Positions 9,645 through 16,952 of a stretch of 64,000 bases of DNA are shown piece after piece. Every line of letters begins with the position of its first letter. Position 1 is the stretch's first letter. The DNA comes from Planctomycetaceae bacterium. GTDB lineage: Bacteria; Planctomycetota; Planctomycetia; Pirellulales; Pirellulaceae. The notes under the pieces are model-generated. The model saw nothing but the letters and a program-made list of their open reading frames with translations, had not been told where the DNA came from and did not search any database. The stretch lies in contig QIKY01000371.1 of the NCBI GenBank assembly GCA_003233175.1, positions 1 through 64,000 on the forward strand, written 5' to 3'. Both the position numbers and the translations under genes were made by a program.

Positions 9645-10235
9645 ATGCGAGATTTTGAAGAAAGCCAACCATTCGTCGACCACATTTTTTCTGAACATCG
9701 GCGTCTGGCGCAATTATTGATTCAAGTTCAATCGTTGTTTGTCGAGAGCAACGTTCCTCAGCGGAAAGGCAAGCTGTTGGATGGCCTTCAGGCCTTGAAG
9801 AAAGAACTTGCAAACCACTTTCGTGAAGAAGAAGAGGGCGGCTGTCTGGACGAGGCCGTTGCGCATTGCCCCGGACTAGGGGCCGAATCCGACGCCATCC
9901 TCAAGGAACACGCCGACCTCCTGAACCGAATTGGCGAAGTAGTGGATAAGTTGGCGGAACACACAGGCGCCGAAGGCTGCGAAGAAGCCGCCACTGATTT
10001 TCATGTGCTCGTGGAACACATTTTGAGCCATGAGGACCGTGAAAATAAAGTGATGGCCAAGGCCTTTGGAACGGCGTTGGCAAATGAAAACGGCGGGGCT
10101 TGCCGCCCAAACTGGCGAAGAGCTAAAAAAGGTGAAGGCCATGACGAAAATAACAGCACTGGTGCTAGTGGTTTTAGCGGCGGCCATTGCGGGAGCGTTG
10201 TTGACTCAAAACATAGCGGCCCAAAACACGGTTGA
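9645..10235 (+). CDS. Hemerythrin-like domain protein
   Basis: 196 residues as read. Histidines and acidic residues spaced as in hemerythrin HHE domains occur at H13/H18, H58 with an E-rich stretch, H89, and H125/H129-E130. The family binds a di-iron centre and senses or binds oxygen, NO or iron. GAAAGGAGG upstream of the ATG is a strong ribosome-binding site. The last 30 or so residues overlap the next gene by 95 bp and look like out-of-frame translation of it. A neighbouring frame has a stop near 10125, so a recent single-base change may have lengthened the protein. It is co-transcribed with UspA. Confidence 0.8.
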   Translation: MRDFEESQPFVDHIFSEHRRLAQLLIQVQSLFVESNVPQRKGKLLDGLQALKKELANHFREEEEGGCLDEAVAHCPGLGAESDAILKEHADLLNRIGEVVDKLAEHTGAEGCEEAATDFHVLVEHILSHEDRENKVMAKAFGTALANENGGACRPNWRRAKKGEGHDENNSTGASGFSGGHCGSVVDSKHSGPKHG

Positions 10236-10629
10236 AGCTGAGAGGTTGTCGAAGTTCATGCGGGTGAAGTTGATGCATTCGCAGAAAGTGCTCGAAGGCC
10301 TCACGACCGAGAATTTCGACCTGATCGCGAAGCACGCTCAAGATTTGACCTTACTGAGCCAAGATGCTTCTTGGAGAGTTCTGATGACGGGCGAATACGC
10401 CGAACGCAGCATCGATTTTCGCCGCGCCACGCTAGAACTTACCAAGGCGGGCAAGGAAAAAAATCTGGACGGCGCCACCTTGGCGTATGTGAACGTCACG
10501 TTGAAGTGCGTCGAATGCCACAAATACGTGCGCAGCGTGAGGCAGGTGCGTTGGGCGCCGTTGGAAACGAATCCAGGAATCGGCGGCGTCCCGCCCGGTT
10601 CGGCGGTTGTTGCGAGCAGCGCGGATTAG
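10141..10629 (+). CDS. Cytochrome c'-like exported heme protein
   Basis: About 162 residues. An N-terminal signal sequence (about 1-27, ending IAAQ) is followed by a helical domain with a tract like KLMHSQKVLEGL, and a single heme c attachment motif CVECH at 123-127 near the C-terminus followed by KYVR. This arrangement (helices, then C-x-x-C-H near the end) resembles class II cytochrome c'. Such proteins bind NO or other gases or carry electrons in the periplasm. The ATG at 10141 is chosen because the signal peptide begins there. The gene overlaps the hemerythrin reading frame by 95 bp and ends the operon, followed by a strong terminator hairpin. Confidence 0.75.
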   Translation: MTKITALVLVVLAAAIAGALLTQNIAAQNTVEAERLSKFMRVKLMHSQKVLEGLTTENFDLIAKHAQDLTLLSQDASWRVLMTGEYAERSIDFRRATLELTKAGKEKNLDGATLAYVNVTLKCVECHKYVRSVRQVRWAPLETNPGIGGVPPGSAVVASSAD

Positions 10630-10632
10630 ATT

Positions 10633-10666
10633 AAAAGCCCGGCATTTTCAAAATGCCGGGCTTTTT
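10633..10666 (+). terminator. Rho-independent terminator, recurrent hairpin family copy 1
   Basis: A 16-bp stem AAAAGCCCGGCATTTT with a 1-nt loop and a T-run lies 4 bp after the cytochrome stop. It is nearly identical to hairpins at 13004, 20247, 45750 and 55324. Confidence 0.9.
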
Positions 10667-10701
10667 CGCTGGGCAACCGGCAGTTTATTCCGCGGCGGTT
10701 G

Positions 10702-10755
10702 TTACTTTCTTGCCACGGAATTTGCGATAGGAATTTGCGATCCGACTTCGGCGGG
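10702..10755 (-). pseudogene. Relic of a sulfatase C-terminus
   Basis: Read on the minus strand this stretch encodes PAEVGSQIPIANSVARK then TAA. The intact sulfatase at 13073-14530 ends RAEVGAQMPSVNSAARK then TAA. The flanking non-coding DNA, including the terminator hairpin (10633-10666 versus 13004-13036) and its tail, is also alike. About 125 bp at 10633-10757 therefore corresponds to 13004-13127. The rest of the relic gene is gone. Differences in the peptide suggest an old duplication or a different paralogue. Confidence 0.8.
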
Positions 10756-10797
10756 TGAAAATTATTGTAACGGTCTTGGCCAGAGCCGCGCGTAAAA

Positions 10798-10854
10798 AAC
10801 CCGAAGCGTAAACGAGACGTACACACACAGACGTCGTCGTTCACACTTCGGGTT
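10798..10854 (-). terminator. Terminator for the chemoreceptor gene
   Basis: AACCCGAAG (10798-10806) pairs with CTTCGGGTT (10846-10854). On the minus strand the stem is followed by a run of T (10793-10799). It lies 44 bp past the stop of the minus-strand chemoreceptor. The 39-nt loop is long and contains a smaller dyad (GACGT..ACGTC). Confidence 0.65.
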
Positions 10855-10897
10855 CCGCTTGGTTCAGGCTATGCCCGTTCAAGCGAACAGACTTGGG

Positions 10898-12149
10898 TTA
10901 GCCGCCGTTTTGGAAACTCTCCACCAAGTTGTCCAGTGTTGATGCTTGCGCGCCTAACTCCTCGGCGCTGGAGGCCAACTCTTCGCTGGCGGCGGCGGCT
11001 TGCTCCGTGACCTGCGAGACTTGTTGGATCGCGTTGGCCACTTCGTTGGCGTTTTGCGACTGTTCGACCGTGGCGGTCGCGATCTCCGAGATTTTATTCG
11101 CCGTGGACGCCACTCCCTGGATAATCTTTGCCAACGCGGCGTCGGTCTGTTCGCTCAAATTCGCACCATCGTCGACACGTTGCGTCGATTCCTTGATAAG
11201 CGACGATATTTCCTTGGTCGCTTCGCTCGAACGCTCGGCAAGTTTGCGAACTTCATCGGCCACGACGGCGAATCCTAGGCCGTGTTCGCCGGCTCGCGCG
11301 GCTTCAATGGCTGCATTGAGGGCCAAGAGGTTGGTCTGGCTCGCGATCTCGGAAATGACCTGTACGATCTCGCTGATTTGCTCCGACGAGTTCTTGATCA
11401 AGCTCATTGCCTCGATCGATTTCTGCACCGCCTTGCCGCCTTCTTCAGCCATTCGGCTGGTCTCGGTGGCGACATCATTGGCGCTGCCGGAATTTTCCTT
11501 GACCGCGTTAATGCTCTGTGTAAGTTCTTCGATCGACGCGCTCATTTCCTCGACCGACGCGCTTTGCGTCTGAGCTCCATGAGCCAAACTCTGCGAGCTT
11601 TCCGAAATCGAACCCGCTCCCTCCTTGAACTGTGAGGCCGAGTCAATGACTTGGGCGATGAGCTCTCGCACGGCGGTGACATCGGTGGCGTACTTGACCA
11701 CCTTATAGGGTTTGCCGTTCAGGTCGAAAATCGGATTATAAGAGGCTTGGATCCAAACTTCCTTGCCGCCCTTGCCGATCCGCTTGTATTCCTTGGCCTG
11801 ATACTCGCCTCGGTTGAGCTTCGCCCAGAACTCCTTGTACTCCGAACTCCTGCTAAAGCTATCTTCGACGAACATCCTATGGTGTTGCCCCAAAACGATC
11901 TTCGACGAACATCCTATGATGTTGCCCCTGAATTTCACCCAGCGTATAGCCCAGGGCGTTGAGGAAGTTGTCGTTGGCGGAAAGGACCGTGCCGTCCATT
12001 TCAAATTCGATCACCGCCTGCGCCTTGCCGATGGCCGCGATCTCTGCTTTGAGAATCTCTAATTCGCTTTGCAGCGCGTTGTAGTCGCGTTCGCTATCGA
12101 ACTCATTTACAGTTGATTCAGGTCGGTCGAGTGTTGCTGAAGTGTTCAT
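10898..12149 (-). pseudogene. PAS-domain methyl-accepting chemotaxis protein, frameshifted
   Basis: The N-terminal part (12149-11877) starts MNTSATLDRPES and carries the first half of a PAS domain; the downstream frame, ending at 10898, carries the rest of the PAS domain and a cytoplasmic MCP signalling domain with the conserved hairpin tip ([20 protein letters not shown] and EVRKLAERS). The two frames are separated by a 37-bp tandem duplication at 11861-11928 that introduces a stop. Removing one unit restores one frame of 404 residues. There is no membrane segment, so the parent protein was a soluble Aer-like receptor. CheW lies directly upstream, and the pair is the only chemotaxis material here. 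The gene is broken unless the frame is recovered by slippage. Confidence 0.88.
11861..11928. repeat. 37-bp tandem duplication inside the chemoreceptor gene
   Basis: Copy 1 at 11861-11897 and copy 2 from 11898 to about 11928 both begin ATCTTCGACGAACATCCTAT and continue into TTGCCCC, with one mismatch (GGTG versus GATG) before they diverge. The 37-bp period is not a multiple of three. Confidence 0.9.
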
Positions 12150-12240
12150 GCAAATTTCCCCAGGTTTTGTACGGTGGTCGAAATGGTTACGTGTTTTTTA
12201 CGGACGAAAATAGTGTCACGGCCGAGGCCATGAAGAGGGT

Positions 12241-12774
12241 TTAGTCACAGCAACTCGACAGCGACTCAACGGTGGCGGCCTCGCAGGCAACGCCGCTATC
12301 CGCGCGAAGCACCTTGCTAATATCCAACAAGATCAACATTGATTGTTCGAGCAGAGCCAAGCCGATTATGTAGTCTTTGCCGAGCCCCGCCACCGTCGGC
12401 GGCGGCGGTGATATCGAGTCGCGAGAAATCTTGAGAACTTCAGATACCGCGTCAACAATAATGCCGATCATCGCGGTTCCGACGTTCACCACCATAATGC
12501 GAGATTCTTCGGTGGGCGTTGCCTTGGGGAAGCCAAACCGACTTCGCATGTCGATGATCGGAACCACCGAATTGCGTAGGTTGATCACGCCTTCCATGTG
12601 TTCCGACGCATCCGGCAACGATGTGATTTCACACATCAGGATGATCTCGCGGATGTTGCTGATTTCAATTCCGTACTCCTCTTTGCCGAGTCGGAATCCT
12701 ACGATTTGGTGCATCCCCAAGTCGTTGGCGCCGGCAAGGTCTTCAGCGGCCGGCGTTTCAATGAGAGTGGGCAT
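12241..12774 (-). CDS. cheW: CheW-type chemotaxis coupling protein
   Basis: About 177 residues. The CheW fold is recognisable from QIVGFRLGKEEYGIEISNIR, the GVINLRNSVVPIIDMRSRFG tract and VVNVGTAMIGIIVDAVSEVL. The ATG at 12774 has GGAG 8 nt upstream. It would bridge chemoreceptors and CheA in the cytoplasm. It sits about 90 bp upstream of the broken PAS chemoreceptor on the same strand, so the two form a unit; no CheA is present. The unusual Cys-rich end (LSSCCD) has no known meaning. Confidence 0.93.
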   Translation of the reverse strand: MPTLIETPAAEDLAGANDLGMHQIVGFRLGKEEYGIEISNIREIILMCEITSLPDASEHMEGVINLRNSVVPIIDMRSRFGFPKATPTEESRIMVVNVGTAMIGIIVDAVSEVLKISRDSISPPPPTVAGLGKDYIIGLALLEQSMLILLDISKVLRADSGVACEAATVESLSSCCD

Positions 12775-13003
12775 TGTCTTTTCTCCATAGACGCGACGTC
12801 TCGGCGCCTTCGGCAAGGTCTTCACGATCACACCTTGCGGAACACTCGAGTCGCGTCAGCCATATAGCGATAATTGGATTTCGTACAACTGCCCTAACGG
12901 ACCGCCGCCCGCTGTGGAAACCCTACGTTTGCTGTGGAAAACTGCAAGTGAGAAGTGGAAAAAATCCAGACACGCAACTCTAGAAATGAGTTTTGGAAAA
13001 ATT

Positions 13004-13036
13004 AAAAGCCCGGCATTTTGAAAATGCCGGGCTTTT
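13004..13036 (-). terminator. Rho-independent terminator, recurrent hairpin family copy 2
   Basis: AAAAGCCCGGCATTTT and its complement with a 1-nt loop lie 36 bp past the stop of the minus-strand sulfatase. The symmetric A and T flanks would let it work on both strands. The tail on the right side (GGGTAACCGGTAACTTATTCC) recurs near copy 1. Confidence 0.85.
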
Positions 13037-13072
13037 TCGCTGGGTAACCGGTAACTTATTCCTCGGCGGTTG

Positions 13073-14530
13073 TTACTTCCTTGCCGCGGAATTCACGCTA
13101 GGCATTTGCGCTCCGACTTCGGCGCGCCAGTCGTGAAGCAGGTGGACGAGGCGTCGCTTTTCTTTGGGCCGCGTTTCGGCCAGATTGTGCTGTTCACCTA
13201 GATCATCGGCGAGATTATAAAGTTCGACGCGCCGGCCTTCGTGGTATTCCAGGAGTTTCCAATCGCCTGCGCGCACCGCGCTCACGGGCGCCGTTGTGGG
13301 ATAATAATGCGGGTAATGAAAATACAGCGCTTCGCGGTCGAGCGCGGCGGCGGGATTCAGCAACAAGGGCGTGATGTCTTGCCCTTCGATTTGCTTGTTG
13401 TATTGTGCGTCGCCCGCCACGCCGGCCATCCGGCAAATCGTGGGATAAAAATCGGTCGTGATCACGGGCTCCTGGCAAACACCGCCGGCGACTGTTTTAC
13501 CGGGCCATTTCACAATCAAGGGAACGCGCACGCCGCCTTCGTAAAGCGAACCTTTTCCCGAACGCAGCGGGGCGTTGGAAGTCACTTGCCGGCCTTTGTA
13601 GTCGTTCACGTAACCGCCATTGTCGGACGTCAGCAACACGATAGTGTTCTCCGCGATGCCGCGCTCTTGCAAGCGAGCGAGTAAACGGCCAATGTTTTCA
13701 TCCAGCCGGTGGTGCATGGCGGCGTAATTCGCGTTGTCATGGTCTAGGCGTTTGTTTTGGGCGTTGTCTGTTCGTTTCTTGATTTTCCGACGATAATAGT
13801 CGACCAAATCCGGCGGCCCTTCAATCGGCGTATGCACCGTGTAGTACCACAGGTTGAGATAGAACGGCTGCTCGCCGGCGCGGTCGATAATGGCCAGCGC
13901 TTCGTCGGTCAGACGGTCGGTAAGGTATTCTCCTTTTTTCCCCTGCGAGAGTCCCGGCACGTAACGCATTTCTTTTTGGCCGCCGAAGGGCCCCCGGTAA
14001 GGATAAAAAAACGTCGCCGGGCAACCCCAAAACGTGCCGCCCACGTTTACGTCGAAACCGTGATTCTCCGGATAATTGGCGGCGTCGCCCAAATGCCATT
14101 TGCCAATATGGGCGGTAAGATATCCCTCGGCGCGCAGCGCTTCGGCCAAGGTGAAATCGTCTTGCGATAGATTTTTCTCCGTCGTGGGCGGCACAAGTTT
14201 TTGCCGCATCCAGGCCGGCGGTTCTCCCGCCGATTCATGCCACACCGTGATATGCAGCCGCGCCGGCGACTTACCGGTCATGATCGAGGCGCGGGTTGGC
14301 GAACACACCGGCGCTGCGGCGTAGGCGTTGGTAAAACGCACGCCCGCCGACGCCAGCCGGTCGATGTGCGGCGTTTCGTGCAAGTCGCTACCGTAGCTGC
14401 TCAGTCCGGTCCAACCCATGTCGTCGACCACGATCATGACGACATTCGGTTTGCCCGCCGCCGCCTGCCGCGGAGCACACAAGCAGAGCGCGAGCAGGAA
14501 AAGTCTCCCGAAAAAATAAAATCGTGTCAT
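13073..14530 (-). CDS. Secreted arylsulfatase-type sulfatase
   Basis: 485 residues. A signal peptide (about 1-25, ending QAAAG) is followed by PNVVMIVVDDMGW, the metal-binding start of the alkaline phosphatase/sulfatase fold. Cys76 in CSPTRAS fits the C-x-P-x-R sequence converted to formylglycine. Further conserved tracts are GKWHLG and TSDNGG. It hydrolyses sulfate esters outside the cytoplasm, probably of polysaccharides; the substrate cannot be read from sequence. Planctomycetes carry many such genes. It is monocistronic, and a relic of a similar 3' end lies at 10702-10755. Confidence 0.95.
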   Translation of the reverse strand: MTRFYFFGRLFLLALCLCAPRQAAAGKPNVVMIVVDDMGWTGLSSYGSDLHETPHIDRLASAGVRFTNAYAAAPVCSPTRASIMTGKSPARLHITVWHESAGEPPAWMRQKLVPPTTEKNLSQDDFTLAEALRAEGYLTAHIGKWHLGDAANYPENHGFDVNVGGTFWGCPATFFYPYRGPFGGQKEMRYVPGLSQGKKGEYLTDRLTDEALAIIDRAGEQPFYLNLWYYTVHTPIEGPPDLVDYYRRKIKKRTDNAQNKRLDHDNANYAAMHHRLDENIGRLLARLQERGIAENTIVLLTSDNGGYVNDYKGRQVTSNAPLRSGKGSLYEGGVRVPLIVKWPGKTVAGGVCQEPVITTDFYPTICRMAGVAGDAQYNKQIEGQDITPLLLNPAAALDREALYFHYPHYYPTTAPVSAVRAGDWKLLEYHEGRRVELYNLADDLGEQHNLAETRPKEKRRLVHLLHDWRAEVGAQMPSVNSAARK

Positions 14531-14548
14531 CTGAATTCCTTAGAGCTC

Positions 14549-14613
14549 CTAACATAACCCCTGTTGGGCGTTTCAAACACGGAGTTTGATGCTGACTCAC
14601 AAAGTTGTGTTAG
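14549..14613 (+). repeat. 65-bp TIR element, copy 1
   Basis: The left terminus CTAACATAAC and right terminus GTTGTGTTAG are inverted repeats. An internal stem TCAAAC/GTTTGA surrounds ACACGGA. Three other 65-bp copies occur at 23042, 42788 and 45971 (inverted). Similarity continues a few bases outward (CTC on the left, AAGGTAT on the right). This copy lies upstream of the sulfatase gene. Confidence 0.88.
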
Positions 14614-14664
14614 AAGGTATTAGTGTTCGGCCCTGTTGTTTATACACAAATGCCCAGAGACAAC

Positions 14665-14738
14665 GTACGATGGCCTTCCAAGGCCGTCGATCTGTTCCCC
14701 GAATATCCTGTTTCGACGGCCTTGGAAGGCCATCGTAC
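14665..14738. repeat. Palindromic repeat (GTACGATGG family), copy 1
   Basis: A perfect 26-bp inverted repeat, left arm 14665-14690 starting GTACGATGGCCTTCC and right arm 14713-14738, encloses a 22-nt loop. The loop is the reverse complement of the asymmetric loop in copies at about 53268 and 59694. Confidence 0.9.
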
Positions 14739-14741
14739 AAC

Positions 14742-15192
14742 TTGCGTAACATAACAAGTTTCGGGAAAATACTCTTCTCCAGACCCGCCAAACGATCTAA
14801 AGCACGTCTGTTTTCAGCCGCTGGCAACCGCGAGCATCCTTGCTCGAACATCTCGACCCCTTACCGGCGTTATTTTCTGGTCCAACGCAACATGAGCGGG
14901 AGTGGGGGTTTATGGAAACTTGAACGGTATCGCCGTTCGACGAGGAATGTGCCATTTTCAGCCGTAAGCGGTATCGGGACGCACTCGCGGGGATATTCTG
15001 ACAGAATGTCGGGAAACCTATCTCGAATTGGAGCGGAAAAAGCCCCTGGCGTTTCGCCGGCATTCCTTGACAAATCGAAACAACTCGGCTATCTAAAATT
15101 GATGCAGGGGGGCGACGCTTGGCGCGGCACACGGGTTTGCCAAATCGGCGTCGCGTTCTCCTCGCTTCCCACGACTCCCATTGCGACAGAAA
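14742..15192. other. Intergenic DNA, no gene seen
   Basis: Reading frames here cross the palindromic repeat or have no protein-like composition. The stretch must contain the promoter for the acidic protein/TPR/radical SAM genes. No terminator or clear promoter was found. Confidence 0.45.
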
Positions 15193-15468
15193 GTGTCTAC
15201 TGTGTTAATAGAAGAATTGCTCGACGGTTCCGACGCCAGCCATGCCGAACCGGTTGATCTTCACATTCCCCGGAACGTCGGCGTCCATGCATCTTCTGGA
15301 GAACCGGACGACGATTTAGAAAGCTTTGATGAAGATGATTTCGACGATGATTTCGACGATGACTTTGAAGAAGAGCTGGAAGATGAATATGATACAGACG
15401 CCGACTTCGGTGAAGACGACGGCATTCCCAAGCCTGAAGGCACGCACGAAAATAAGTCGGATGAATAA
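15193..15468 (+). CDS. Small strongly acidic protein
   Basis: About 91 residues if the GTG at 15193 is used; a TTG at 15181 is also possible. The N-terminal half (STVLIEELLDGSDASHAEPV) is ordinary. The second half is dominated by Asp/Glu with a FDDD repeat (residues about 45-75). It has no cysteines and no membrane segment. I do not recognise a family. It lies 15 bp before a TPR gene and upstream of a radical SAM/phosphoesterase pair on the same strand. The acidic tract could be a disordered metal- or protein-binding tail. Codon use looks normal, and the reading frame is open throughout. Confidence 0.6.
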   Translation: MSTVLIEELLDGSDASHAEPVDLHIPRNVGVHASSGEPDDDLESFDEDDFDDDFDDDFEEELEDEYDTDADFGEDDGIPKPEGTHENKSDE

Positions 15469-15483
15469 AACGAGGACCAACCC

Positions 15484-15897
15484 ATGAGTCCCTTTGTTCC
15501 GCGATCTGGTCTGAAGGTTGAATCCGACGACTTTTTCAACGTAGACGATACGCAGGTTGAATTCGAGATAAAATTCTTCGCCAGAATTTTGGAGCGGCGC
15601 CCTCTCGATATCGAACTGCTTCGCCGCCAAGCCGAACTCCTGTCTTTTCAAGGTCGTCATGAAGAATGCTTGGTGATTGTGCTTCGGCTTCGTGTGTTGG
15701 CGCCGGAGGATGGAATTGTGCGGTATAATCTGGCCTGTACGTTGTCGATGCTCGAACGTGCGGAGGAAGCCGTGGCGGCTTTGCGCGAGGCCTTGGAGCT
15801 TGGCTATCACGACTTCGCCCACCTCGAATCCGACCCCGATCTGGACAGCCTCCGCAGCTTGGCGTCTTATCGCAAAACGATTGCGCAATTGCTCTGA
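15484..15897 (+). CDS. Small TPR-repeat protein
   Basis: 137 residues. At least two tetratricopeptide-like helical pairs are visible, for example PLDIELLRRQAELLSFQGRH and the tract DGIVRYNLACTLSMLERAEE, followed by AVAALREALELGYHDFAHLE. The end (DPDLDSLRSLASYRKTIAQL) is the common closing pattern of TPR proteins. No signal peptide is seen, so it should be cytoplasmic. It follows the acidic protein by 15 bp and is probably co-transcribed; a 155-bp gap separates it from the radical SAM gene. It is likely a protein-interaction adaptor, with unknown partners. Confidence 0.82.
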   Translation: MSPFVPRSGLKVESDDFFNVDDTQVEFEIKFFARILERRPLDIELLRRQAELLSFQGRHEECLVIVLRLRVLAPEDGIVRYNLACTLSMLERAEEAVAALREALELGYHDFAHLESDPDLDSLRSLASYRKTIAQLL

Positions 15898-16052
15898 CGC
15901 ATGTATTCCCACAACACTCGCTTGAGGTGCGCCGTTGGGTCGTTGCTGGCAGTCGCCCATTGGCCGTAAATGCGAGCTGTTTGATCATTGGTGGTTGCCA
16001 GCAATCGCCCTACGGCAAGGAAACCCCCAGTGCTTCTTTCTAAAGTTTGTCG

Positions 16053-16949
16053 ATGACATCGCCCGCCCCCAGCGTTCCGCTTTCACACCTAGACGACCTC
16101 TGGTTTCAAGTCGGCGGCACGCTTTGTAATTTGACCTGCAATCACTGTTTTATCAGTTGCAGCCCTAAGAATGACTCGTTCGGTTTTCTCTCGCTCGACG
16201 ACGTCAAAAAACGGCTGCTGGAGTCGGTCGCACTGGGCGTGCGAGAATACTACTTCACTGGAGGCGAGCCGTTTTTGAATCGTGAGATGGTCGCGATTCT
16301 GGTCGAAACGCTCAAGTTCGGCCCGGCGACGGTGCTCACCAACGCCACGGTGCTCAAAGACGAATGGTTGGCGGACCTTCAGGCGGCCTATTCCAAGAGC
16401 CGGTATTCGCTGGAATTTCGCGTTTCCATCGATGGATTCTCTCCCCAAACCAACGATCCGATTCGCGGCGAAGGCACGTTCGCCCGCGCGATGGGCGGTG
16501 TGCAAAAGTTGGTCCAGCACGGCTTCCTGCCGATTATTACCGCCGCCCGCACTTGGTCGGATGAACGCGAATTGGAGGTGGTTCAGAAGTTTGTGGCGAT
16601 GTTGCGGGAAGCAGGGTACGCACGACCCCGTTTGAAAATTCTGCCCACGTTGCAACTTGGCGCCGAAGAGCAACGCAGTTGCGGCTACCATGAATTGGAC
16701 CGCGTCACGCCGGATATGCTGGCCGATTACGATGCCTCGCTCTTGGTTTGCGAACATAGTCGGATCGTCACCGACCGCGGCGTGCATGTGTGTCCGATAC
16801 TGATCGAGAGCGCCGATTCCCTGCTGGGTCAGTCGTTGGCGGAATCGGGCGTCTCGTTTCCCTTGAGCCACGGCGCCTGTTTTACCTGTTACCAGTACGG
16901 CGCCATTTGTTCCAACGCTTCCTCAGGACGCAGCCGCGCCAAGGCATGA
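16053..16949 (+). CDS. Radical SAM enzyme with C-terminal cysteines
   Basis: About 298 residues. The [4Fe-4S]/SAM motif C-x3-C-x2-C is C25-x3-C29-x2-C32 (CNLTCNHC). The glycine-rich motif YYFTGGEPFLN, the strand TVLTNATVL and RVSIDGFS follow as in SPASM/twitch-type enzymes. C-terminal cysteines (CPILIE and HGACFTCYQYGAIC) could bind an auxiliary cluster. The ATG at 16053 is chosen; a TTG two codons upstream is possible, and no clear ribosome-binding site helps. The stop is 3 bp before a phosphoesterase gene, so the two are translationally linked. The substrate is unknown; peptide or cofactor modification is possible. Confidence 0.88.
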   Translation: MTSPAPSVPLSHLDDLWFQVGGTLCNLTCNHCFISCSPKNDSFGFLSLDDVKKRLLESVALGVREYYFTGGEPFLNREMVAILVETLKFGPATVLTNATVLKDEWLADLQAAYSKSRYSLEFRVSIDGFSPQTNDPIRGEGTFARAMGGVQKLVQHGFLPIITAARTWSDERELEVVQKFVAMLREAGYARPRLKILPTLQLGAEEQRSCGYHELDRVTPDMLADYDASLLVCEHSRIVTDRGVHVCPILIESADSLLGQSLAESGVSFPLSHGACFTCYQYGAICSNASSGRSRAKA

Positions 16950-16952
16950 TCC

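Noticed and set aside
14586-15257. Plus-strand open frame over the intergenic repeats
   Set aside because: It runs through the 65-bp element and the 26-bp palindrome, has no family-like segment, and overlaps the start of the acidic protein gene.
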